Below are positions 20,650 to 30,969 of a stretch of DNA of 64,000 bases, in pieces; within the stretch, counting starts at the first letter, position 1, and each line of letters starts with the position of its first letter. The DNA lies in contig NC_088173.1 of assembly GCF_028769735.1 (NCBI RefSeq), positions 17,734,038 to 17,798,037 on the forward strand, given 5' to 3'. The stretch is from Zonotrichia leucophrys gambelii. Lineage: Eukaryota; Chordata; Aves; Passeriformes; Passerellidae. The position numbers and the translations under genes are program-made. The notes under the pieces are model-generated. The model searched no databases. It was not told the origin of the DNA and was given only the letters and a program-made list of their open reading frames with translations.

Positions 20650-21460
20650 GTGGGAGACCTCTGACTGGTGGCGGCTCTGCGGCGGGGCTGGGTCTGTGGT
20701 CCCGGCACCTCTCCCCGGGGAGTCAGATCCCTGTCCCGAGGCAGGAGCCGTCTCCGTGCCGAGAGAGGCCGTGCGGATCCTGCCCGGGCCAGGGGCGGCT
20801 GCCCCGGAGCGGCCTTCTGGGAACAGCAGCAGTGTGTGAGCGGAACAATGGGGATCAGCGGGCCCGCATCCCCGAGCCCTTCCGCTGCTAACCGTGGAGC
20901 CTGTTCAAAGCAGAAACAAGCCCCTCCGTTGCCCAAAGGACTCGGTAGAAAAATGTACAATTCGATTTTAATGCGGAGCAGTAGGATGGTTTCGCCGGTC
21001 TCCCGTCTATTGAGCGAACATGTGGGGGTAATAGAGAGGCCGACTCTCCTATAGGGGTCTCTATTCGCATGCCGTATGTGGCTATAGGCTGCAACAGCTG
21101 CTTATAATGAACTTCTTAAAAAAGATAAATACATGTGCAAACCCAGAGGAGCTTTCTAAAACTGGCCTAAAAGACAATGAAATGTCCTGCCAGAAAATAC
21201 AGGAGGCGGAAGAGATTAAAAAAAATAAATAAATATAATTAGGCGCTCCCCGCACAAGCCTGCAGCCTTGGCAGCGTTGCTGGCAGCGTTGCCCGCAGCA
21301 GGACCCGGGGCCGGGGGGTGCGGGGGCCGGGGCCGCCCGGGGCTCGGGAGGCCATGGGGGACGGAGGGAGGGAGGGAGGTGGCGTCTGGAGCGCTCTGGC
21401 AGCGGCCAGCCGAAGCGCACGGCCCGGCCTTGACTGCCCCGCTCCCGAATCTGGTTTTCA
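20650..21460. other. GC-rich intergenic block with AT-rich centre
   Basis: CpG-rich at 20660-20900 and 21250-21460, with an AT-richer stretch (20940-21240) including TACAATTCGATTTTAATGCG. No gene is recognised; open frames here are compositional. Confidence 0.4.
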
Positions 21461-21464
21461 TAGA

Positions 21465-21560
21465 GCCGCGCAGTAATTACCTAAAGCCGTAACTGTCTCC
21501 GAAATTATTCATTAAAGTCATTCCCGGGAATCTAGCGTCGCGAGAGCCGGCATTTATGGC
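21465..21560. promoter_or_regulatory. Candidate enhancer with TAATTA and a STAT-like palindrome
   Basis: TAATTA at 21474-21479, two ATTA/ATTC cores at 21506-21514, and the perfect palindrome TTCCCGGGAA at 21521-21530, which fits a STAT-type TTC-N4-GAA site. GCATTTATGGCC follows at about 21550. Confidence 0.28.
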
Positions 21561-22029
21561 CTTTGCGCCCTCCGAGCGTGACAGCGTCTCTCGCCTTGCG
21601 TCCTCGGCGGCCGAGCGCTCAGCACGGCGAAGAGGAAGGGGGAGACAGGGTTGCTCTCTCTCGCCTTCCCCTCGGTGTATTTGTTTGCGGGGGCTCAGGC
21701 TGCTTTCCCCCTTTTGGCAAAGGAGCGTGATGCAACCCGGCAGATACCTTGGGAGCGAGGAGGGTATTTTGGGGAGTTGCAGTGTTGTGCGGAAGATCAT
21801 GTCTGTGCCCTGTGGTGCTGTCAGCAGTGACAGATCCCAGATGCCGTCGCTACTGTATGGCAGATTGAGTTTCTCAGCAGAAAACTCTCTCCCTCCCTCC
21901 CAAACGTCTTCAAAAACCTTCTCCAGATACTGCGGGTCACTTCGGCTCAAACGGGGAGAGAAAGGGGGGAAAAAAGGCTTTTCCTCTCTCCTCCCTCTCT
22001 CTTCCTCCCGCCGGATCTCTCTGGGGTGC

Positions 22030-22134
22030 GCGGGGGGCCATGACCGGGCCCTTGTGCGCCCGGGGGGCTGAGGGGTCCCCTCTCATCCCCGTCCTGCTGG
22101 GAGCCCGTCGCCGAGCCCGGGGACCGCCGTGCAG
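22030..22134 (+). other. Possible non-coding first exon with strong splice donor
   Basis: A CpG-dense stretch ends in GTGCAG followed by GTAAGC at 22135, a near-consensus donor. An ATG at 22040 stays open to the donor, but the residues resemble nothing known and are Gly/Arg/Pro-rich as expected of GC-rich DNA. It could be exon 1 of a downstream lncRNA. No matching acceptor was identified. Confidence 0.2.
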
Positions 22135-22599
22135 GTAAGCGGGGGCGGCGGGAGCGGGGCCGGCGGCCGAGGCGATCCCGGGGCCGGTCCCTCCTCCCCC
22201 GGTCGGATCTCGCTGCCTGAAAGGAGTTTCCCGAAGCGGGGTGGCTGAGGTGTCCCCGTGTCCCAGCGGCGGGGATGGGGTGGGGACGGGGGGACAAGGC
22301 AGACCCCTGACCATGTCCCACCAGCAGCCGGGGCCCGGCGGGACTCGGGCTGCCGGGTTGACTCTGGGGACTCTGAACGGGGGACCGGAGGAAGAGCCAG
22401 AGGAGTGGGGGAAGCTGCCCGGCGGGCGCTGGGAGCACCCCCCGGCGGCTTGCCAGGAGCCAGGAGGACGGGCCAGCTGCGAGTCCACAGGGGCCGGCAG
22501 CCGATGTCCCGGTAAGCGGCGGAGGGGACATCCCCCCCTCTTCCCTCCTCCCCGCTTTTATTCACCTCTTAAATGCAAGAGGCTCGTGTTTTAACAGCT

Positions 22600-22720
22600 C
22601 TGTCTCTCCGAGACTTATAATGAATTGCAATATTCCTGTTCTCCCACTGCCATAAAATATTGATGTCACCCGAGTGCCCAAATCAGAGGCAATAGGCTGT
22701 AGCGTCTGCTGGAGTTCTTC
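22600..22720. promoter_or_regulatory. Candidate conserved non-coding element
   Basis: An AT-richer island between two GC-rich stretches with TTATAATGAATTGCAATATT, CCATAAAATATTGATGTCAC and GAGGCAATAGGC. Many short motifs and no coding potential. Confidence 0.25.
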
Positions 22721-23119
22721 GCCCCCTCCGTGCAAATGGGTCAGTGCTTGAGCGCTCGTTGTGGACCGTGGTTGTGTAGCTCTCTCCTCCCTGCCTTAGA
22801 GAGGCCATGCCCGTGCAATGTACGGCACCAGGGAGAACTCCTGTCCGTGAGGGAGCCCCCAAAACCCTTCTCAGGATCACGGGGAAGGCGCGCTGCTCCC
22901 GATGGACGATTTTGTGTGGCAGCCCCGGGGTCGGAGTAACCCCTTGAGGAGGGCCCCGGACCTCATTCCCCCTAATTTCCCTCTGGATGGAAGCAACCTC
23001 AATTCGTTCGTGCCTGTTGGAAACGGTTCCAACTAACTCCTCTCTCGGTCCTTCCTTCCCCAAATGAATTGAAAGGCTTTAATTCAACTGCTCTCACACA
23101 CCCTCCCCCCCCACCCCCC

Positions 23120-24560
23120 TTCCCTTTTGTCTTTTTTTTTTTTTTAAGGCAGCTCTTGCCTTTAGCAGCAGTATAATTGTGACCCTGCCTGATCCACAGA
23201 GCCTCCTGTTGGGAGCAGTTAGCTGTGGCTGCATTAGGCCAAAGGACCTCCCAAGTGGCGGTGGCCTGGGTGTCATAGCAAGGGACTCTGCACATTGTCC
23301 ATTCTTTCTCATCAAAGTCCCAGGCACCGTGGAGCCAACAGTTTGGTGAAGAAGGAAAATAGTAAACAAGTCTTTCCTCTCCCTTCCCAATCCAGCAGCC
23401 CCGAGATCTTCCTGGGACATGGAAAAGGGAACAAACTTTTTCATAACTGCAGTTCTACGGTGTGATTTACATTTCCGGCTGCTCTGTCAGAGTGGCAGTA
23501 ATTTACAGCCTGATAAAAAACACTTTTACAACACCAGAACATGTTCAAGTGGTGGGTTACTATGCAAAATTTACTTCTTAAAATAAGACACGGGCAAGAC
23601 AAAAAAAAGTCCCTTTCCTGCCTTTTCTCCACCATGACTTTTTTGAAGAGTCAAATGGGTTGAAGTTGTAGTGTAGGCAAAAGGAAAAAAAAGTAGGAGC
23701 AGGCTGAAGAAAACAGGCATGAAGTAAATCCTGGTCTTTTGTTTATATGCCGTGTATTATACGTCCAAGTCTGTCCTATTTCTCTAAGATTTTCGTTTAA
23801 CGGATATTTAATATTATTGTGCTCTCTGGCCAAACCCTGCTAGTCTTGCCCCAGGGGTTGCTTTCATTTAGCCAAGTAGCTATTGTGTTTAAACAATTTC
23901 TTTCCTTTAATAATTCATCCCTTCTCGGGAGCCTAAAATCGAGTGGGTCTGGTAGCGTTTAGGGGAAGCATCTTTTATTCGGTTCTAAAACCGGGGTAGT
24001 AGCGTTATCCCTTCTTGAGGAGCATCCAGCCAGGCTTCTTCACCGGGGCAGGGCAGGACGGGTCTGGAAACTAATGTACAACATCCCTATCCTGGTAGGA
24101 ACGATAAAGTTTAGTAAATTACAAATATGTGAATTTGGCAGACAGTTAGGGATGAAAATGATCAAACGACTGAAAAAAAAGAACCAAAAAGAAAAAAAGG
24201 CAAGCAATGAATAAACCACATGTAGCAGTTGCTGCTTTCATGACTTTGGTAATTATTTACACCTGAATCATAGTTTACTCCAGCGACGGTTTCAAAAGTA
24301 AACCTTTAAAGAATTTAATTATTTCCAGTTTTCGTCAATAGAGATGAAAAAAAAAAAAAAAAAGACAGAGAGAGAAAAGTAGGTTAGTGAGCGACTGCTG
24401 TCTCCCGAGCTCTCATAAAAGGCTTTACGTGCGTTTCCATCCCAAAGACACAAGCAACCCTCCCGCGTCCCCTCCTCCCATCTCGACAGGAGCGCTCACC
24501 GTCATCTGTGAGCGTATTTACGGCCTAATGAGAGAGTCCTGAGCGTCACATGGGACGGTG
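23120..24560. other. Intergenic, mixed composition
   Basis: No gene seen. AT-rich parts at 23450-23700 and 24100-24370. The stretch 24500-24545 (GAGCGTATTTACGGCCTAAT and following) has a CDX/HOX-like motif and may be regulatory. Confidence 0.35.
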
Positions 24561-24567
24561 CCCCTGT

Positions 24568-24654
24568 AAAAAATATATATACAAATATATATATGTGTGT
24601 ATGCATGTAAATATATGTATATAAATATATATACACACACACACACACATACAT
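24568..24654. repeat. Compound (TA)n/(CA)n microsatellite
   Basis: TATATA stretches with ATGTGTGTATGC in the middle, ending in (CA)9. Like the locus at 6321 it contains both TG and CA runs around TA repeats and is quasi-palindromic. Confidence 0.9.
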
Positions 24655-24889
24655 TTGCCTATGTGTGTGCGTTCAGTCGAGGCACAGCACTGAAGCACGT
24701 GTGAGTGAACTCCCTGGCTCCTTCCATCGGCTCTATAATAGCTCTGTTATTTTTGCTAAACGATCAGGATGGCTCTACGTGACCCTTCGCCGTTTAAAAC
24801 CATTTTCTATCATTGCACGTGTGCCGGGGGGGTAGGGGGATGGATGGGGAGGGGGGAGGAATCGACAAGTCATTGAGAACAACCGGGAG

Positions 24890-26120
24890 AGCCTGTGATG
24901 CATAGCGCGTTTTATCTTTATTTAGGCAACACGTCGTTGGCAGGATGGCCTGAGTTTCCAAGCGCGACAGGGGCACGAAGCTCACCCATCCTCGGGGAGG
25001 TGCAGGAGGGCTCGGGCAGCGCAAGGGCAGGGAACCCTCTCTCCCCCCTGCTGCCGTGTCCTGCGTGTGAATTCCGCACTTTCCGGGGAATTTTCAAAAA
25101 AAGTAAAAGAAAAAAACAATAACAACAACAAAAAAAGGGCTCTGTCTCCGTGGCCGGAGCTGCTCTGCCGCCCTGGCTGGGGCTGTGCGGTGGGCGCGGG
25201 CAGCAGCCCCGGGGCTGGGACCCGCTGTCTGTGCCCGAGCCCCTCCTGCCGTGGGCACTGCGCTGAGCCGTCAGCTGCGAGGGCTTCCAGTACTGCCCTG
25301 CTCTCCCTCCATGGATCCGCCGGGATCTCCGGGCCGGGGCTGCCTTGGCACCCTCCGTACGGCATCCTCGTGTGCGCTGATCCCGGGCTGGCATTTAGAG
25401 GGCTCTGCAGAAGCAGTTTGCTCTTAGGAAAGCGGTTCTGGCTTGGCTGCGGTGCGAGCGCAGGGGGTACAAGGGAGGAGAGACGAGCCCGTGGTTTGGA
25501 GCGCCGGTTCCTGCAGGCGGGAGCTCCCCTTCCCTGCACCGGGAATGCCGGACGGTGCCCTGGCGGGGTCCCTCGGGCACATCCCACGCGCATCCGCGGG
25601 CGGGAGGAGGCGCTGGCCGGGGATGCCGGGGCTGCCCACCGGGGACTGCCCGCCTCCGAGCCCCTTCCCTCTGCCCTGCCCGTACCTGGCGCGGCGGCGT
25701 CTGCCCTGCCGAGCGGGCGGTGCTAAAGGAATGGAAAAATTATCCCCACACAAGGGTTTTAAGCTTCCCCAAAACAAGCGGCAACCTCAAATCACTGGAT
25801 CTGTGAGGATTTGGTACGCACTCTCCCTCTCCCAGAGTAAGGCACTGCTGGTGCATTAGGCAATAGCTGTAGGGATGTGTGGACATAAACATGTATGTGA
25901 GAGCTTGGATTAAAAAGCTGTGCATCACCTTGGGTTAAGGGCTCACTCCTCAGGGTTTGTTTGGTCACTGGCTCCTCCTCTGTAAAACAGCTGTTAGAAT
26001 TGTGCTCCCCCAAGGACAACGAGTTCAGGGTTTTTTAAAATTAATTTTTCTCCCCGCTCTTGGCGGAGAGGAGGTAATATCGTGCTGGACACAGGGAGGC
26101 GAGAAGAGACAGTAACTAAC
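24890..26120. other. GC-rich intergenic block
   Basis: CpG-rich from 25140 to 25720 with open frames on both strands, none resembling a known protein. AT-richer from 25730 on. Confidence 0.4.
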
Positions 26121-26129
26121 TGTAACTCA

Positions 26130-26420
26130 TCTTCCAGAGGTAGATCACCTCAAACATGTGCTTCATCACACTTTTTAAATTGTGATGGCCTATAATGGTA
26201 ATATATGTCCATAGTCTTTCGTCATTCGCAATGCCATTATTCCAGTGCCTTTCCTATTTCTGAAAACAAAGGTATTTTTTACTTGTCCAACCCTAAGAAG
26301 ACGTACCCAAACATAAGACTAAAAGTGTACATCTTATTAAAGATGGGCGGCGATACTTCCCACTACAGCATCTCATTAAAATCGACAAGAAAATAGAGAT
26401 TGAAACATGATAAGATCATA
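26130..26420. promoter_or_regulatory. Candidate enhancer with a perfect CArG box
   Basis: CCTATAATGG at 26189-26198 fits the SRF consensus CC(A/T)6GG exactly. CAATGCCATTATTCC follows within 50 bases, and GGGCGGCGATA and CATTAAAATCGAC lie further on. SRF sites are typical of heart and smooth-muscle enhancers. The link to HAND2 is inferred from proximity. Confidence 0.35.
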
Positions 26421-27455
26421 TAATATATTTTGAGTGTAAGATGTATAAGCATAGAAGGTGTTTAAAATGGTAACATTTTTCTTTTGCTTTTTTTTTTGTT
26501 TTGTTTTGTTTAAAGAAAAGCGGTCATTTTATTTAATGATCTACACACACGTGTGCGTGTGTATACATATATATGTAGATTGATGCATATAAATAAATAT
26601 ATTTCCTTCTCCCCGAAGAGTGCTCTGACACCTGTTGCAAGCCCCAAAACAGAAGATCACACTGTAAATTCTTCCTGAGACTTTTTTTTTTTTAATGATA
26701 AGCACTCTTCTGGGAAAAAATAGCTACAGGAAAACTTTATTAAGTAAACGTCCACGAAAATACCTTCGAGGTTGAATTAATTTTGTGTTGGGACGAAAAA
26801 CGCGCCTGTTCGGCCCGTTTCCCAAGCCGGACGCCTCCGAGGAGATCCCTGACAACCTTTCCGCTATTTTATTAACATTCTATGCAAACTAGGTACTGAG
26901 TATGTTGCAGTATGTAGGACGAAAAGCACGGTAAAATTGAAAGAGCTTGCAGGGAGAGTCAGAGAAAGCACCATTTTCCCCTTTGCCTGTTTGGGGGCTC
27001 CCTCCCGGGCTGTCCGCACCCAGAGCCCCGGTGGCGGCTGCTGCTCCCGGCGTGCCCGCAGAGCCCCCCTCAGCTCCGGAGGCACCCAGCCGAGGGGGCG
27101 AAGCCGCCCTAATTCTTTCCCCCCCAGATGCTGTCCTGGCATTTAAAGGGCTAAATCCCAACTCCCAGGCACACAGCTGGCGTATGTTGTATCCTATCAA
27201 TTCATAACAAGGAGGCATTTTGGAAAGGCTCATAAGGATATTTATTTTAAAATGTGTGCTGAAAAGATATATGCTGGGGGGGAGGAGGGATAGGGTTGGG
27301 CGTCTCGAGTTTTGTTTCTAAGCCAAAACGGCACAGTTCGAGCTGTGAACAAATGGTTTCCAGAGAATAGTTCTTTTCTCTTTCTTTTCCCTGCAAGACG
27401 TTTGTTTGAAGTTCCCGGAGTTTTTAATGTTAAATAATATTAATACCAAAATGAA

Positions 27456-27504
27456 TACTTCGGGGCTTCTTGTTTTAATTTTGAAAAGCTGGCATCTGTG
27501 GATT

Positions 27505-27567
<63 letters not shown>

Positions 27568-27590
27568 CTCTTTCTCTCTTTCTTTCTTTT
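27456..27590. repeat. (TTTC)n microsatellite, first block, with duplicated flank
   Basis: About 88 bases of TTTC repeats (27503-27590) follow a unique leader (TACTTCGGGGCTTCTT to AGCTGGCATCTGTG). A diverged copy of the leader appears before the second block. Confidence 0.9.
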
Positions 27591-27632
27591 GTTTTGATTC
27601 CCATTTTTTAATTTATATATTTTAATCCAATT

Positions 27633-27712
27633 TACTTCGGGCTTCTTTTTTTTTTTGACTAGCTGCATCTGTGTTTCTCTTTCTTTCTTTCTTTCTTTTT
27701 CTTTCTTTCTTT

Positions 27713-27756
<44 letters not shown>

Positions 27757-27835
27757 TTCTTTCTTTCTTTCTTTCTTCTTTCTTTCTTTCTTTCTTTCTT
27801 CTTTCTTTCTTTCTCTCTTCTTTCTCTTTCTTCTT

Positions 27836-27867
<32 letters not shown>

Positions 27868-28170
27868 TTCTTCTTCTTCTTTCTCTCTTCTTTCTTTCTT
27901 CTTTCTCTTCTCTTTCTTCTTCTTTCTTTCTTTCTTCTTTCTTTCTTCTCTTTCTTCTTTCTTTCTTTCTTCTTTCTTTCTCTTTCTCTTCTTTCTTTCT
28001 TCTTTCTTCTTTCTCTTTCTTTTCTTTCTTTCTTTCTCTCTCTTTTCTTTCTTTCTTTCTTCTTTCTTCTTCTTTCTCTTCTTTCTTCTTTCCTTCTTTC
28101 CTTCTTTCTTTCTTTCTCTTCTTTCTCTTCTTTCTCTCTTTCTCATTGCTTTTCTTTCTTTCTTTTTTCC
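27633..28170. repeat. Long degenerate (TTTC)n/(TTC)n polypyrimidine tract, second block
   Basis: A leader like that of the first block (TACTTCGGGCTTCTT to AGCTGCATCTGTG, 27633-27672) is followed by about 490 bases of pure or nearly pure CT sequence. CT-rich DNA continues to about 28310. Ser/Phe/Leu-rich (+) and Lys/Glu/Arg-rich (-) open frames are artefacts of the repeat. Confidence 0.92.
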
Positions 28171-28319
28171 ACTTTTTGCTTCTCTTCTTCTTCTAAATTC
28201 CCCTCTTTATCTCTTGCTTTTTCTCTGTCTTGCTCTCTCCCTCTCTTCCCTCCCTTCTCTCCTCTCTCTCTTACTGCTCCCCTCTGTCACGCCCTATTTT
28301 CCCCCTTGTTTTTGCAAAC

Positions 28320-28460
28320 TCCTTCTTTCAACCGGCCTGTGTTCGGGATATTGTTGCCGGTAAAAGAAATAAATAACCCAATAAATAAAGCAGGCTCCTG
28401 TTATGACAGGTTCCAAGCCAGACCAACATTTTATGGCTTAAAATAGCCCTTGAGGAAGAA
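28320..28460. promoter_or_regulatory. Candidate conserved element with a TALE/MEIS-type site
   Basis: CCTGTTATGACAGG at 28397-28410 is a 5-bp inverted repeat containing TGACAGG, a MEIS/TGIF-type core. AATAAATAACCCAATAAATAA and CATTTTATGGCTT flank it. Lies directly after the CT-rich tract. Confidence 0.28.
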
Positions 28461-28479
28461 CAAGCAAATTTTAAAAAAG

Positions 28480-29700
28480 AGGCCAAGCGTTTAAGAGCAG
28501 GATGGCTGAGGTCGGTCGCGGAGGTGTGGGACTGGGCTCAGGGCGCTCCTTGCCCCAGCAAGCAGCCGTCCGTGCCCCGCACCCCGGCGAAGGCGGCGGT
28601 CACTTCTCCCGGGCAGGAGGGCTTGCAGGAGCAGCCCGCAGGGTTCGTCACCGGCAAACCCTCTGCAGCACCGGGAATGGGCAGCTAGGCAGGGCCAGCC
28701 GTGCCCTCCCGCAGCTTTTCTTGCTTTCGCCTCTCCCAGCGTGTTAAAACTACTGCGAAAATAGCGAGGGGTCACGTCAGCTCTGCGTGGAGGCTGAACG
28801 CTGCCGATCACCTTGGGCTCCTGCAGCCGCCCCTTCCCGGCTGCCCGGCTGGCCAGCGGCGGGAGCCTGGCACCGCCGTCCGCCTGCAGCCCTTGATACC
28901 CGGCCGGCACCTCTAACGCCGCCTCTGGGCACGTTCTTCTTCAGCGATGGAAAGGAAAAATACAGTGTTGGTAGGGAGTTTGTAGGGAGTCAGTCTGAAG
29001 ATGGTTTGCTCCTCTGCGGATCCTGGGAGGGTTTCACGCCGGCCGCTGGCAGTGCCCAAAGAGGGAGCGGAGCGGATCTGCCTGCCCGGAGAGGGCCCGG
29101 GGCAGGGGGTGACACCGCCCTGGGAGAGTGCCTCCCGGCTGGAGAGAGCCCTTCGCTCCTCTAATCGCTCGCATGTGCCTGCCCTGAGCAGCCGCGGTCC
29201 GAGCAGCGGCAAATGCCGTCACAACTCGCGTGTCGTAAATTACAGAGACCTCACCCTGGCAGGGAGATGCCGGGGAGGCGTCCGGTTTGTCTGCAGCTCT
29301 GGAAGGCACGGGAGGAGCCGGCCTTGCTGCTTCCCTCAGTTCTCGTTTCCCTCTCTCCCCCTCAGCCGACTCCTTCACGGAGGGTGATACGGCATTGACT
29401 CACCAGCACGTTTAGGTGTACGGGAGACTCGTTGTCTCTCACCCCCACCCCTTTTTTTTTTTTTTTTTTTTGAGTTGTTAACTCCCGTTTATGATCGAAA
29501 TGTTGCTCTCTGCGTTTTGTTTCGTTCTGGCTGCCATTGGTTGGCCTGGGTTTAATCAGGAGGAAAAAACGCTAGCCACAAATGTAGCTATTGTTTGGCT
29601 GGAGAGACAGGGCCGGGGGAGGAAAGCAGAGAGAACGGGAGCCCGTGGATGACAGTGACGGTGGGACCAGCCACCCGCCCCACGGAGCGCTGCTCCTGCG
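28480..29700. other. GC-rich intergenic block
   Basis: CpG-rich with overlapping open frames on both strands. No known protein is recognised. A T-rich run lies at 29453-29471. Confidence 0.4.
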
Positions 29701-29759
29701 CTCAGCCCTCCCGAAAACAGAGCTTCCTCTCTCCCCAGCCTGCCCGCAGCAGCATGCAG

Positions 29760-29960
29760 GGGAGCCGGGGGCATGTTATCTCAGGAACATAATGCTAATA
29801 AATGTGCTCAGATGTTGGACATTCCCCTTGCCTGTTTTATAGGGTTTCGCTGGTGGTGCTTAATGGGCTGGGTCACCGGGACTGATGCTAGCAAGGTTAT
29901 TAGGATTAAGTAACCTAATGAATCGTATGGCCATTAGCGGGCTTTGAAAGAAGGTAGTTT
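29760..29960. promoter_or_regulatory. Candidate enhancer with bicoid/PITX-type site
   Basis: GGATTA at 29903-29908 is a PITX/OTX-type core. Other homeodomain cores (CTTAATGGG, CCTAATGAATCG, CCATTAGCGG) lie within 80 bases. PITX2 and HAND2 act in shared heart and limb programmes; any link here is speculative. Confidence 0.28.
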
Positions 29961-30592
29961 TCCCTGTAACCTGGTCTCCTGTCTCTTAACAGGGGCAATT
30001 ATTTTTAACTGTCTCTCAATCACAGGTCGGAGGGGGGCTTTTTTTTTTTTTTTAAGTTTATTTGTTTAAAACCCCTCTCTGATGCTTAGAAATTGATTTC
30101 TCCACAGAAAGAGCCTGTCATTTTATCTCGGCGTTTCTCGGAACCGCTGAGTGAGCCAGACGCTGCGGCCGCTCCCGCCCTGCTCGGCGGAGCAGCCGCG
30201 GCCGGTGCCTTTCCCTTCCGCTGGCCAAGCGCATCACCGGGAGTGCTCGGGGAAGATTTGTACTTATTTTTTTTCCCAGAGAAGGGTTTTTCTCGCTGTG
30301 TCTTTTGCCTAAGCCAGGTAAGCGACGCGAGGCTCGGTTCCCCTCCAGGGGCTCGCCCCGGATCTCTCCCTCCCTGGGAGCCCTTGGAGGGTCCTTCCTG
30401 GCGGGGCTTTCACCGCCCCGCTCTGGGTACCACCGCCGGGACCCGCCCTGAGCGAGCAGGAGGGCAGGGCGGCAGCGCCGGAGCCTGCAGCTGCTGCCTT
30501 CTCTCCCCGGGGCAGCACGGTCAGGGAGAGCGCAGGTTAGCAGGAGCTAACTCTTGGCCATCCGCTGTCTTCTATGGCCAGGAGAAACCAAC

Positions 30593-30593
<1 letters not shown>

Positions 30594-30644
<51 letters not shown>
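30594..30644. repeat. (ATT)17 microsatellite
   Basis: Perfect ATT repeats, followed by imperfect ATC/ATT-rich sequence to about 30720. Confidence 0.95.
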
Positions 30645-30829
30645 TTTCCTCCATCATCATCAATATCGTTAGAATAATCATTTTCATTATTAGCATCATC
30701 TTTATTATACTTATTTTTTTAGACCCGAGGTTTAAGATTTTTTTCAAATTTCCTCCCGATCTCCCCCCCGCGAGAAGATAGAATTTGAAAGCGGACACAG
30801 GTTGCACGTTGTAATGCTCCTTCGGGAGG

Positions 30830-30965
30830 CCGGGCTGGTGGTGTGAATATCCGCTTTAATTAGAGCAAGTGCTAGCGGCTGCTTCAGTTTGAACAGGTCT
30901 GGAATATTTGTGCCGTGGTTATTTTCCAGACCCGTCACGCTTTAAAATAACCCGGACGTACTGGT
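30830..30965. promoter_or_regulatory. Candidate enhancer with TAATTA and NKX-type motif
   Basis: GCTTTAATTAGAG (TAATTA at 30857-30862) is followed by CAAGTGC at 30866-30872, an NKX2-type core, and then GCTAGCGGCTGC. TTTGTGCCGTGG and CCCGTCACGC follow. Island between a repeat and GC-rich DNA. Confidence 0.28.
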
Positions 30966-30969
30966 GAAA

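Noticed and set aside
27655..28446. A 263-codon open frame rich in Ser, Phe and Leu on the + strand, with Lys/Glu/Arg-rich frames on the - strand
   Set aside because: Produced entirely by the TTTC/TTC repeat; no domain, start context or splice structure.
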